This document shows, piece after piece, positions 25,114-32,347 of a stretch of 64,000 nucleotides of DNA. The stretch's first letter is position 1. Each line of letters starts with the position of its first letter. The notes beneath the pieces were generated by a model. It did not search any database and was not told the DNA's origin. It saw only the letters and a list, made by a program, of their open reading frames with translations. Source of the DNA: JAWKWH01 sp041397625 (lineage in GTDB: Bacteria > Pseudomonadota > Alphaproteobacteria > Rhizobiales > Rhizobiaceae); NCBI GenBank assembly GCA_041397625.1, contig JAWKWH010000003.1:248001-312000 (forward strand), given 5' to 3'. Position numbers and translations under genes: made by a program.

Positions 25114-25772
25114 AACATCATCCGGCAAGTGCATCTGGTTGCTGGGATACCCCTCTCTGGCCTGTCGGCCATCTTCCCCTCAAGGGGGGAGATCACGGTT
25201 CGACTGCCGCAACAGTCAAATTGCCTTCCGGGAATGCCCGGGGAACAGCCTCCCCCCTTGGGGGGGAGATGTCGGCGAAGCCGTCAGAGGGGTGTGCGGA
25301 GCAAAACCGCGCCTGGGCCGCCGCGGCTTCGGTGCCCGACCCGGAGGTGCCCTGCGTGACGGTCGCCGATCTGGGGATCCTGCGCGACGTTCGCATGGAA
25401 GGCGGTGTCGCGGTCGCCAGCGTCACGCCGACCTATTCGGGCTGCCCGGCGACGGTGGCGATCGAACTGGCGATCGAGGCGGCGCTGCGCGAGGCGGGGT
25501 TCGACGTGCGCGTCGAGCGGGTGATGTCGCCGGCCTGGACCACCGACTGGATCAGCGAGGAAGGCCGCGAGAAGCTGCGCGCCTTCGGCATCGCGCCGCC
25601 CGAGAAGGCGTCGAACTCGGTGCGCGCGCTGTTCGGCGAAACGCAGGTCGCCTGTCCCAAATGCGGTTCGGGAGAGACGAAACGCGTTTCCGAATTCGGC
25701 TCGACGCCGTGCAAGGCGCATTACCGCTGCCTCGCCTGCGCCGAACCCTTCGACTACTTCAAGTGCTTATAA
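25110..25772 (+). CDS. paaD: PaaD: Fe-S/maturation protein of the epoxidase, N-terminus carrying an in-frame repeat
   Basis: PaaD (also called PaaJ) belongs to the DUF59/MIP18 group plus a C-terminal zinc-ribbon and is needed for epoxidase assembly. DUF59 sequence VTPTYSGCPATVAIELAIEA and a C-terminal CPKCGS...YRCLAC four-Cys ribbon ending EPFDYFKCL are clear. The GTG at 25110 has GGGAG at ideal spacing and couples to paaC. Read from there the protein has 220 residues (about 165 is usual) because residues 13 to about 62 are encoded by a palindromic repeat. An internal ATG at 25269 would give 167 residues but still starts inside the repeat and is poorly spaced from GGGGGGAG. Which start is used is unknown. 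Confidence 0.85.
   Translation: MKHHPASASGCWDTPLWPVGHLPLKGGDHGSTAATVKLPSGNARGTASPLGGEMSAKPSEGCAEQNRAWAAAASVPDPEVPCVTVADLGILRDVRMEGGVAVASVTPTYSGCPATVAIELAIEAALREAGFDVRVERVMSPAWTTDWISEEGREKLRAFGIAPPEKASNSVRALFGETQVACPKCGSGETKRVSEFGSTPCKAHYRCLACAEPFDYFKCL
25146..25297. repeat. Palindromic repeat element, copy B, inside paaD
   Basis: About 150 bases formed by two inverted half-units: ACCCCTCT-GGCC...CCTCAAGGGGGGAG on the left and CTCCCCCCTTGGGGGGGAG...AGAGGGGTGT on the right, with GTCGGCGAAGC modules shared with copy A at 18560. It is open in the paaD frame and has no stop codon there. The left boundary follows the first 12 paaD codons and the right boundary precedes the conserved PaaD domain. 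Confidence 0.85.
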
Positions 25773-25782
25773 GGCTATCGAA

Positions 25783-26859
25783 ATGAGCCGTTTTCACGAT
25801 CTCACCGTCACGAATATCGACCGGCAGACGCCGGACTCGGTCGCCATCTCGCTCGACGTGCCGCCGGAGCTTGCCGATGACTTCCACTATCGGCCCGGCC
25901 AGTATCTGACGCTTGCGGCGACGATCGGCGGCGAAGACGTGCGCCGCTCGTACTCGATCTGCTCGGCGCCGGGCGAGCCGGTGCTGAAGGTGGGGGTGAA
26001 GAAGGTCGAGGACGGGACGTTTTCGAGCTTCGTCAACGACCGGCTCGCCGTCGGCGACACGATCCGGGTGATGCCGCCGGAAGGCCGTTTCACGCCGGAA
26101 CTGGGCGGCGACCACCATTATCTGTTGATCGCCGCGGGCTCCGGTATCACGCCGATGCTGTCGATCGCCAAGACGGTGCTGACCAACGAATCAGGCTCGC
26201 AAATCACGCTTGTCTACGGCAACCGCTCGACCGGCACGATCATGTTCCGCGACGAGCTCGACGACCTGAAGGACCGCCATATGGGACGGCTTTCGCTGGT
26301 CCATGTGCTGTCGCGCGAGGCGCAGGACGTCGACCTGCTGCACGGGCGCATCGACGGCGAGCGCGTCACGCGCCTGGTGGAGACCGGCCTGATCGACATG
26401 GAGAAGGTCGACCTGACCTTCATCTGCGGGCCGGGCGAGATGATCGATTCGGTGTCGGCCGCCATCATGGCGCTCGGCGTGCCGGGCAAGCAGATCCGCT
26501 ACGAGCGCTTTACCGTCGACGGCGAGATGGCGCCGCCGAAAGCGCCGTCGAAGGCGGCGCGCGAGGCGGCCCAGAAGGGCGTGGCCGTCGAGGTGCTGCT
26601 CGACGGCATGCGCCGCGATTTCAGGATCGCCGATCCGGAAAAGACGGTTCTCGCCGCCGGGCAGGATGCCGGGCTCGACCTGCCGTTCTCGTGTGCCGGC
26701 GGCATGTGCTGCACCTGCCGCTGCCGCATCGTCGAAGGCACGGCGGAAATGGCGGTGAACTACTCGCTGCAGCCCTGGGAGATCGAGGCCGGGTTCACGC
26801 TCGCCTGCCAGACGCGGCCGACCTCGGAAAAGCTGGTGCTCGATTTCGACGCGGCTTGA
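25783..26859 (+). CDS. paaE: PaaE: ferredoxin-NADP reductase-like electron donor of the epoxidase
   Basis: A 358-residue reductase that passes electrons from NADPH to PaaABC. The N-terminal FAD domain has RRSYSICS near 52; the NAD(P) domain starts at LIAAGSGITPMLSI near 115; the C-terminal 2Fe-2S domain has SCAGGMCCTCRCRIV with the remaining Cys in LACQTRP. All cluster cysteines are present. It begins 10 bases after paaD and ends the operon. A short GC hairpin (26900-26915) follows but lacks a T tract. Confidence 0.97.
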   Translation: MSRFHDLTVTNIDRQTPDSVAISLDVPPELADDFHYRPGQYLTLAATIGGEDVRRSYSICSAPGEPVLKVGVKKVEDGTFSSFVNDRLAVGDTIRVMPPEGRFTPELGGDHHYLLIAAGSGITPMLSIAKTVLTNESGSQITLVYGNRSTGTIMFRDELDDLKDRHMGRLSLVHVLSREAQDVDLLHGRIDGERVTRLVETGLIDMEKVDLTFICGPGEMIDSVSAAIMALGVPGKQIRYERFTVDGEMAPPKAPSKAAREAAQKGVAVEVLLDGMRRDFRIADPEKTVLAAGQDAGLDLPFSCAGGMCCTCRCRIVEGTAEMAVNYSLQPWEIEAGFTLACQTRPTSEKLVLDFDAA

Positions 26860-26937
26860 GATGCGCCAGTTACCGGACAGATTCCGAAAACCGGTGCAAC
26901 CGCTTGAAAAAGCGGCCGATCGATGCGCGGGCGCGGC

Positions 26938-28587
26938 CTATCGACCCGCGCGAATATCGCTCAGCGTCCTCGTCGGCAGGATCGCTTCGGCATCGAGCCT
27001 GATCTCGATGATCGACGGCTTGCCGCTTTGCCGCGCGCGTTCGAAGGCGGGAGCGAAGTCGGCGGTCTCCTCCACCGTCTCGCCATGGCCGCCATAGGCG
27101 CGGGCCAGTGCGGCGAAATCCGGATTGGTCAGGCTGGTCGCCGAAACGCGGCCGGGATATTCGCGCTCCTGGTGCATGCGGATGGTGCCGTAGATGCCGT
27201 TGTTGATGACGATGACGATGATCGGCAACCCGTACTGCACGGCGGTGGCGAATTCCTGGCCGTTCATCAGGAAACAGCCGTCGCCGGCGAAGGCGACGAC
27301 CTGCCGGTCGGGAAAGAGGTCCTTGGCGGCGACGGCCGCCGGCGTGCCGTAGCCCATGGAGCCGGAGGTCGGGCCGGCCTGGGTGCCGTATTTGCGGAAA
27401 CGGTGGAAACGCAGCAGCCAGGTCGAATAGTTGCCGGCGCCGTTGGTCATGATCGCATCGTCGGGCAGGGCCGACTGCAGCCATGTCATGATCGGACCCA
27501 TGTGGACATCGCCGGGGCCGGTCTCCGGCGGTGTCGACCAGGCAAGGTAGTCGTCGTGCATCCGCGCCGTGTCGTTGGCCCAGACGGGCACGCCGTCCGG
27601 TCCTGCCGCGGCCAGCGCGCCGGCAAACAGGCCGGGATTGGCGTTGACGGCGATGTCAGGACGGTAGACCCGGCCCAGCTCCTCCGCGTCGGCGTGGACG
27701 TGGATAAGCTTCTGGTCCGGATAGGGCACCTTCAGCAGCGAATAGTCCGATGACGGCATCTCCGACAACCGGCCGCCGAGGAGCACGACCACGTCGGCGG
27801 TCCTGATGGCGTCGGCGAGCTTGGGGTTCGGCCCGATGCCGACGTCGCCGGCATAGTTCGGATGCAGGTGGTCGAACAGCATCTGGCGGCGGAACGAGCA
27901 GCCGACCGGCAGGTGCCAGGCCTCCGACATCGCCTTCAGCTTCGCCACGCCTTCTTCGCCCCAGCCGGAGCCGCCGGCGATAACGAAGGGCCGTTTCGCC
28001 CGGCTCAGCATCGCGGCGGCCCGGTCTATATCGACCGCGCCGGGCTGCGTGACGACAGGGGTGTAGCGCTTTGGCGCCGGCGCGTCGGCCTCCGCCGTCA
28101 GCATGTCTTCCGGCAGCACCACCACGACCGGGCCGGGCCTGCCGGACGTGGCGACCGCGAAGGCGCGGGTGACCAGTTCGGGGATGCGCGCCGCGTCGTC
28201 GATCTCGACCACCCATTTGGCGAATTCGGTGAAGGCGCGGCGGTATTCGACCTCCTGGAACGCCTCGCGCTCGCGCGCCGACAGCGCCACCTGGCCGATG
28301 AACAAGATGACGGGAGTGGAATCCTGCATCGCGATGTGAAGCCCGGCCGACGCATTGGTGGCGCCGGGACCGCGGGTGACGAAACAGATGCCGGGCTCGC
28401 CGGTGAGCTTGCCGTGGGCGTCGGCCATCATCGCCGCGCCGCCTTCCTGGCGGCAGACAATGGTGCGGATGGCGGAATCGTGAAGCGCGTCGAGCACCGC
28501 AAGATAGCTTTCGCCGGGTACGCAGTAGACGCGGTCGGCGCCGTTTACGGCAAGCGTGTCGACGATCAGTTGGCCTCCGGTCTTCAT
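26938..28587 (-). CDS. Thiamine diphosphate-dependent enzyme (acetolactate synthase / acyl-CoA lyase superfamily)
   Basis: A 549-residue ThDP enzyme with complete three-domain layout. CRQEGGAAMMADAHGKLTG near residue 45 has the catalytic Glu, and GDGCFLMNGQEFATAVQYGL near 425 is the ThDP/Mg motif, closed by NNGIYG. The family includes acetolactate synthase, oxalyl-CoA decarboxylase and 2-hydroxyacyl-CoA lyase. The overlap (ATGA) with a CaiB-type CoA transferase upstream favours a CoA-linked substrate, by analogy with oxc-frc, but this is inference. No regulatory subunit (ilvH) is adjacent, arguing against a biosynthetic acetolactate synthase. Confidence 0.85.
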   Translation of the reverse strand: MKTGGQLIVDTLAVNGADRVYCVPGESYLAVLDALHDSAIRTIVCRQEGGAAMMADAHGKLTGEPGICFVTRGPGATNASAGLHIAMQDSTPVILFIGQVALSAREREAFQEVEYRRAFTEFAKWVVEIDDAARIPELVTRAFAVATSGRPGPVVVVLPEDMLTAEADAPAPKRYTPVVTQPGAVDIDRAAAMLSRAKRPFVIAGGSGWGEEGVAKLKAMSEAWHLPVGCSFRRQMLFDHLHPNYAGDVGIGPNPKLADAIRTADVVVLLGGRLSEMPSSDYSLLKVPYPDQKLIHVHADAEELGRVYRPDIAVNANPGLFAGALAAAGPDGVPVWANDTARMHDDYLAWSTPPETGPGDVHMGPIMTWLQSALPDDAIMTNGAGNYSTWLLRFHRFRKYGTQAGPTSGSMGYGTPAAVAAKDLFPDRQVVAFAGDGCFLMNGQEFATAVQYGLPIIVIVINNGIYGTIRMHQEREYPGRVSATSLTNPDFAALARAYGGHGETVEETADFAPAFERARQSGKPSIIEIRLDAEAILPTRTLSDIRAGR

Positions 28588-29759
28588 GGTCGCGCTTTTC
28601 CCAGTTCGGCGAGGATCTCGTCGGTGTGTTCGCCGAGGCGCGGCGAGGGGCGCTCATAGTTAAGCGGCGTTTCCGGCAGCAGGATCGGCGAGCGCACGCC
28701 CGGTATGACGTTGCCGTGGCCGTCGTCGAGATCGCAGCGCAGGTCGCGCGCCCTGGCCTGCGGATCGGCGAACATGTCGGCGATCGAGTTTATCGGCCCG
28801 CCGGGCACGTTGGCGGCCTCGAGGCGGGAAAGCAGGTCGTCGCGCTGCCACGTCTCCGTCTCCGCCAGGAGCAGCGGCCGCAATTGCCTGCGGTTGCGCA
28901 CACGCGCCTCGTTGGTGACGAATTGCGGATCGTCGGCCAGCGCGTCGACGCCGAGCACGCCGCACAGGCGCCTGAACTGGCCGTCATTGCCGACGGCGAT
29001 GATCACATGGCCGTCGGCGACCGGGAACACCTCGTAGGGCGCGATGTTCATGTGGGCGTTGCCCATCTGAACCGGGGCGGTTCCCGACACGAGATAGTTG
29101 AGGTTCTGGTTGCCGAGAATACCGGCCTGGGTGTCGAACAGCGCCATGTCGATATACTGGCCCTTGCCGCCGGCGCGCACGTGCATGAGTGCTGCCTGGA
29201 TGGCGATTACCGAATAAAGCCCGGTGAAGATGTCGGAAATGGCGACACCCGCCTTCTGCGGCTCGCGCCCCGGCTCGCCGGTGATCGACATCATCCCGGC
29301 CATGGCCTGGATGATGAAATCGTAGCCCGGGCGCGGCGCGTAGGGCCCGGTCTGTCCGAAGCCGGTGATCGAGCAGTAGACGATCTTCGGATTGACGCCG
29401 GCGATCGCTTCGTAGTCGAGGCTGTATTTCTTCAACCCGCCGCGCTTGAAATTCTCGATGAAGACATCGGCGCCGTTGGCGAGATCGCGCAGCGTCTCTT
29501 GGCCTTCCGCCGTCCGCAGATCGACGGCGATCGAGCGTTTGCCGCGATTGGTCGAGTGGTAGTAGGCGGCCGACAGGTTCTCGCCGTCGCGCCCCATGAC
29601 GAAGGGTGGACCCCATTTGCGCGTGTCGTCGCCGCCGTCTGGGTTTTCCACCTTGATCACGTCGGCGCCGAGATCGGCGAGCAGTTGCCCGGCCCAGGGG
29701 CCGGCGAGCACGCGGGCCAGTTCGATGACCCGTACCCCCTTGAGCGGCGCGTCAGCCAT
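28584..29759 (-). CDS. CaiB/BaiF (family III) CoA transferase
   Basis: A 391-residue CoA transferase. GVRVIELARVLAGPWAGQLL at residues 8-27 and DLGADVIKVENP are hallmarks; the catalytic Asp is expected in the YIDMALFDTQAG segment near 180. Members move CoA between organic acids such as formate/oxalate or succinate/hydroxyacids. Its stop overlaps the ThDP enzyme start by four bases, and its start overlaps the end of the TerC-like gene by eight, so the three genes form one minus-strand operon. Confidence 0.92.
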   Translation of the reverse strand: MADAPLKGVRVIELARVLAGPWAGQLLADLGADVIKVENPDGGDDTRKWGPPFVMGRDGENLSAAYYHSTNRGKRSIAVDLRTAEGQETLRDLANGADVFIENFKRGGLKKYSLDYEAIAGVNPKIVYCSITGFGQTGPYAPRPGYDFIIQAMAGMMSITGEPGREPQKAGVAISDIFTGLYSVIAIQAALMHVRAGGKGQYIDMALFDTQAGILGNQNLNYLVSGTAPVQMGNAHMNIAPYEVFPVADGHVIIAVGNDGQFRRLCGVLGVDALADDPQFVTNEARVRNRRQLRPLLLAETETWQRDDLLSRLEAANVPGGPINSIADMFADPQARARDLRCDLDDGHGNVIPGVRSPILLPETPLNYERPSPRLGEHTDEILAELGKARP

Positions 29760-30561
29760 TGGCGTGTTTTCCTTTCGCCATTATCTCTTTTTTCAGCAGA
29801 AGCTTGCGCTGATAGCGCGTCTGCACGATTTCCACCAACACCATGGTGACAAGCACGAAATAGAAGGTGCTCTTGGTCATCGGCCGGACGTCGTAGCCGA
29901 AGAAGGCGAGATGGGCGATATGGCCGCCGTCCGACATCAGCATGACACCGACGAGCAGCAGCACGAACAGGCCGAGCACCTCGTACATGCGGTTTTTCTT
30001 CAGGAAGGCGGCGACCGTGTCGGCCATCAGCACCATGAGGCCGCCGGAGACGATGATCGCCGCGGTCATGACAATGAAATGATCGGTCAGCGCCACCGCC
30101 GACAGAACCGTGTCGAAGGAAAACACGATGTTCATCAACACGATCCAGAAAAGCGCGGTTGCCCATGATTTGCCGGTCCGTTCGGCGGCGCCGTGCTCGT
30201 GCTCTTCCAGGTTCATCATGTGAAAGATTTCCTTCATCGCCGTGTAGATGAGGAACACGCCGCCCGCCAGCACGATGATCGCATGGCCGCTTACGGCGCC
30301 CTCGACAAAGGGCGGCAGGTGGATCTCGATCAACGGCGCCTGAAAGGCCCGGATGAGCTGCAGCACGACGAAGAGCAGCGCGATGCGCAGGCCGATCGCC
30401 AGGATGATGCCCCAGCGGCGCACGAAGCCGCGGCGTTGCGGCTCCACCCTCTGGGCTTCGAGTGAAATGTAGAGCAGGTTGTCGAATCCGAGAACGGTCT
30501 CCAGTGCGGTCAGCACCAGAAACGTCGTCAGCGCCTCGACGGTGAACAGGTTTTCCAGCAT
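29752..30561 (-). CDS. TerC-family integral membrane protein
   Basis: A 269-residue protein with about seven transmembrane helices and the two acidic TerC motifs: ETVLGFDNLLYISLEAQRV near residue 21 and NIVFSFDTVLSAVALTDH near 143. The family is linked to tellurite resistance and manganese export. A His/Glu-rich loop (EEHEHGAAE) near 125 might bind metal. First gene of a three-gene overlap with the CoA transferase and ThDP enzyme, a functional link I cannot explain. Confidence 0.88.
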   Translation of the reverse strand: MLENLFTVEALTTFLVLTALETVLGFDNLLYISLEAQRVEPQRRGFVRRWGIILAIGLRIALLFVVLQLIRAFQAPLIEIHLPPFVEGAVSGHAIIVLAGGVFLIYTAMKEIFHMMNLEEHEHGAAERTGKSWATALFWIVLMNIVFSFDTVLSAVALTDHFIVMTAAIIVSGGLMVLMADTVAAFLKKNRMYEVLGLFVLLLVGVMLMSDGGHIAHLAFFGYDVRPMTKSTFYFVLVTMVLVEIVQTRYQRKLLLKKEIMAKGKHANG

Positions 30562-30701
30562 GAATCGGCCTCCGGTCGAAGGCCGATTTCGTAGCAGAGT
30601 GTTATTTGCGGGTCACGCCCGTGCTCGATCCGTCTGCATCAAAACCGCTGCGGCGAGCCTGTCGGACACGCGATTGCCGGGCAGACAGGGCTGGCTCGAC
30701 G

Positions 30702-31640
30702 TTATCGGCCGAGCACGTGTTCCGCCCAGGCGGCGAAATCGGCCATCACCTCGTCGCGGTTGATCTCGTTCAGGCTTTCGTGGCGGGTTTCCTCGTAAAC
30801 CCGGCAGGCGACGTCGGAAAATCCCATCTTGCGCAGCCGGGCATCGAGCGCGCGCGTCGCCTTGCCGCCGTCGGTTGCCGGATCGCGCTCGCCGCCGACC
30901 AGGCTGATCGCCAGGTCGCGGCGCATGGCCGGGAAACTGCCGTCGTCGGCGCCGCGGAATATCAGCGCGAACAGGTCGCGCCACAGGGAGACCGAGGCGT
31001 CCCAGCCGCACAGCGGATCGGCGACGTATTTCGCCACCTCGTCGGCGTCCCGCGACAGCCAGTCGAAATCGGTCTTCGCATTCGGAACCTTTTTTGCCCA
31101 GGCGGCGAAGGTCAGCTTGGGCAGGATGCGCGAGGCGGCGTCGGAACCGAGCCGGAAGCGCTCCCAGGCCAGTAGCGCGACCGCCGCGTGGCCGGTCAGT
31201 CCGGCGGAGAAGTTGGCGTTCCAGCAGGCAAGGCCGGCGATGCGGTCGGAATTGTCGAGCGCGAAGTTGAGCGCGACCAACCCGCCCATGGAATGGCCGA
31301 AACAGATGACCGGCAGACCGGCGTGGCGCTTGGCGATGAGATCGTGCACGGCGCCGACATCGGCGAGCACCTTGGCCATGCCGTTCTCGGCGGCGAATAT
31401 TCGGGCCGGCGCGTCGGGCGCGGTGGTGGCGCCGTGGCCGCGATGGTCGTGGGCATAGACATGGAAGCCGTGGCCGGCAAGGAAGTCGGCGAAGCGGGCG
31501 TAGCGGGCGGCATGCTCGGCAAGGCCGTGATTGATCTGCACCACGCCACGCGCATCGGCGCCGGCGTCGCGATGATGGAGATTGAGCGTCGCTCCGGTGG
31601 GCGAGGCCAACGTCTCGCGGCGAAAATCCGTATCTGTCAT
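30702..31640 (-). CDS. Alpha/beta hydrolase, lysophospholipase / monoacylglycerol lipase type
   Basis: A 312-residue serine hydrolase. The nucleophile elbow FGHSMGGLVALNFAL near residue 100, HDHRGHGAT near 65 (oxyanion region), and the C-terminal His in YEETRHESLNE complete the triad pattern of the Hydrolase_4 family. Start at 31640 chosen; the frame continues 22 residues upstream without homology. A 7-base inverted repeat spans the start codon. It stands alone, divergent from the YHS protein gene. Substrate not deducible. Confidence 0.88.
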   Translation of the reverse strand: MTDTDFRRETLASPTGATLNLHHRDAGADARGVVQINHGLAEHAARYARFADFLAGHGFHVYAHDHRGHGATTAPDAPARIFAAENGMAKVLADVGAVHDLIAKRHAGLPVICFGHSMGGLVALNFALDNSDRIAGLACWNANFSAGLTGHAAVALLAWERFRLGSDAASRILPKLTFAAWAKKVPNAKTDFDWLSRDADEVAKYVADPLCGWDASVSLWRDLFALIFRGADDGSFPAMRRDLAISLVGGERDPATDGGKATRALDARLRKMGFSDVACRVYEETRHESLNEINRDEVMADFAAWAEHVLGR

Positions 31641-31650
31641 GACGACAGAT
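31632..31650. promoter_or_regulatory. Inverted repeat over the hydrolase start codon
   Basis: ATCTGTC (31632-31638) and GACAGAT (31644-31650) with a five-base centre containing part of the start codon. Could be an operator or a message hairpin masking initiation. The position is unusual enough to note, but arms of seven bases can arise by chance. Confidence 0.35.
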
Positions 31651-31798
31651 GACCGGCTGGCCGGCCGATGGTCAAGTGGCATCGCGTGTGGGTGTGCTTC
31701 ACGCAAATGTCACGGCGGACGGGGCCGACGTGAATTTGCCGATGCGACAACGCGGTGTAACTTCGGGGCCAGTCAGACAATTCGACGGAGACCGATCC

Positions 31799-32245
31799 AT
31801 GACCCGCGTCCCCCACTTGCTCGTGGCCGCATTCGCGTCGCTGCTGCTCTTCGCCCTGCCGGCCGCTGCCGGCGCGCTCAATCTCGACACGGCCGGCGTT
31901 GCCGTCGGCGGCTACGATCCCGTCGCCTATTTCAGCCAGTCGCAGGCGGTCGAGGGCTCTGACGCGCTGACCGCGACTCATGACGGCGCCACCTACCGCT
32001 TCGCCAGCGCCGAGAACAAGGCGGCGTTCGAAGCCGATCCGGAAAAATTCCTGCCCGCCTATGGCGGCTACTGCGCCTACGGTATGTCGCAAGGTTACAA
32101 GGCGCCGATCGACCCGCAGGCGTTCACGATCGTCGACGACAAGCTCTATCTCAACTACAGCCTCGGCGTGCGCAAAACCTGGCAGAGCGACATCCCCGGC
32201 TATGTCGCCAAGGCCGACAAGGTGTGGTCGGAGATCGGCGGCTGA
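31799..32245 (+). CDS. YHS domain-containing secreted protein
   Basis: A 148-residue protein with a Sec signal peptide (LLVAAFASLLLFALPAAAGA) and a YHS domain: VGGYDPVAYFSQ near 38 and YGGYCAYGMSQGYK near 92, whose Cys and aromatic residues may bind metal. Homologues are common in rhizobia as periplasmic YHS proteins, sometimes near copper or redox genes. Function unknown. The ATG at 31799 has CGGAG about 7 bases upstream. Confidence 0.85.
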   Translation: MTRVPHLLVAAFASLLLFALPAAAGALNLDTAGVAVGGYDPVAYFSQSQAVEGSDALTATHDGATYRFASAENKAAFEADPEKFLPAYGGYCAYGMSQGYKAPIDPQAFTIVDDKLYLNYSLGVRKTWQSDIPGYVAKADKVWSEIGG

Positions 32246-32347
32246 CGGCGGCTCTCACGCTCGCGCCGGTTAACGGCAACATAACGAAACCCGGCTAATC
32301 CTGCGGAGGGCGAAAACGCCGCCTTCAGCGCCGTGGAACCGGGATCG

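Noticed and set aside
26900..26915. CCGCTT-GAAA-AAGCGG hairpin after paaE
   Set aside because: No T tract follows; may aid message ending but not supported as a terminator.
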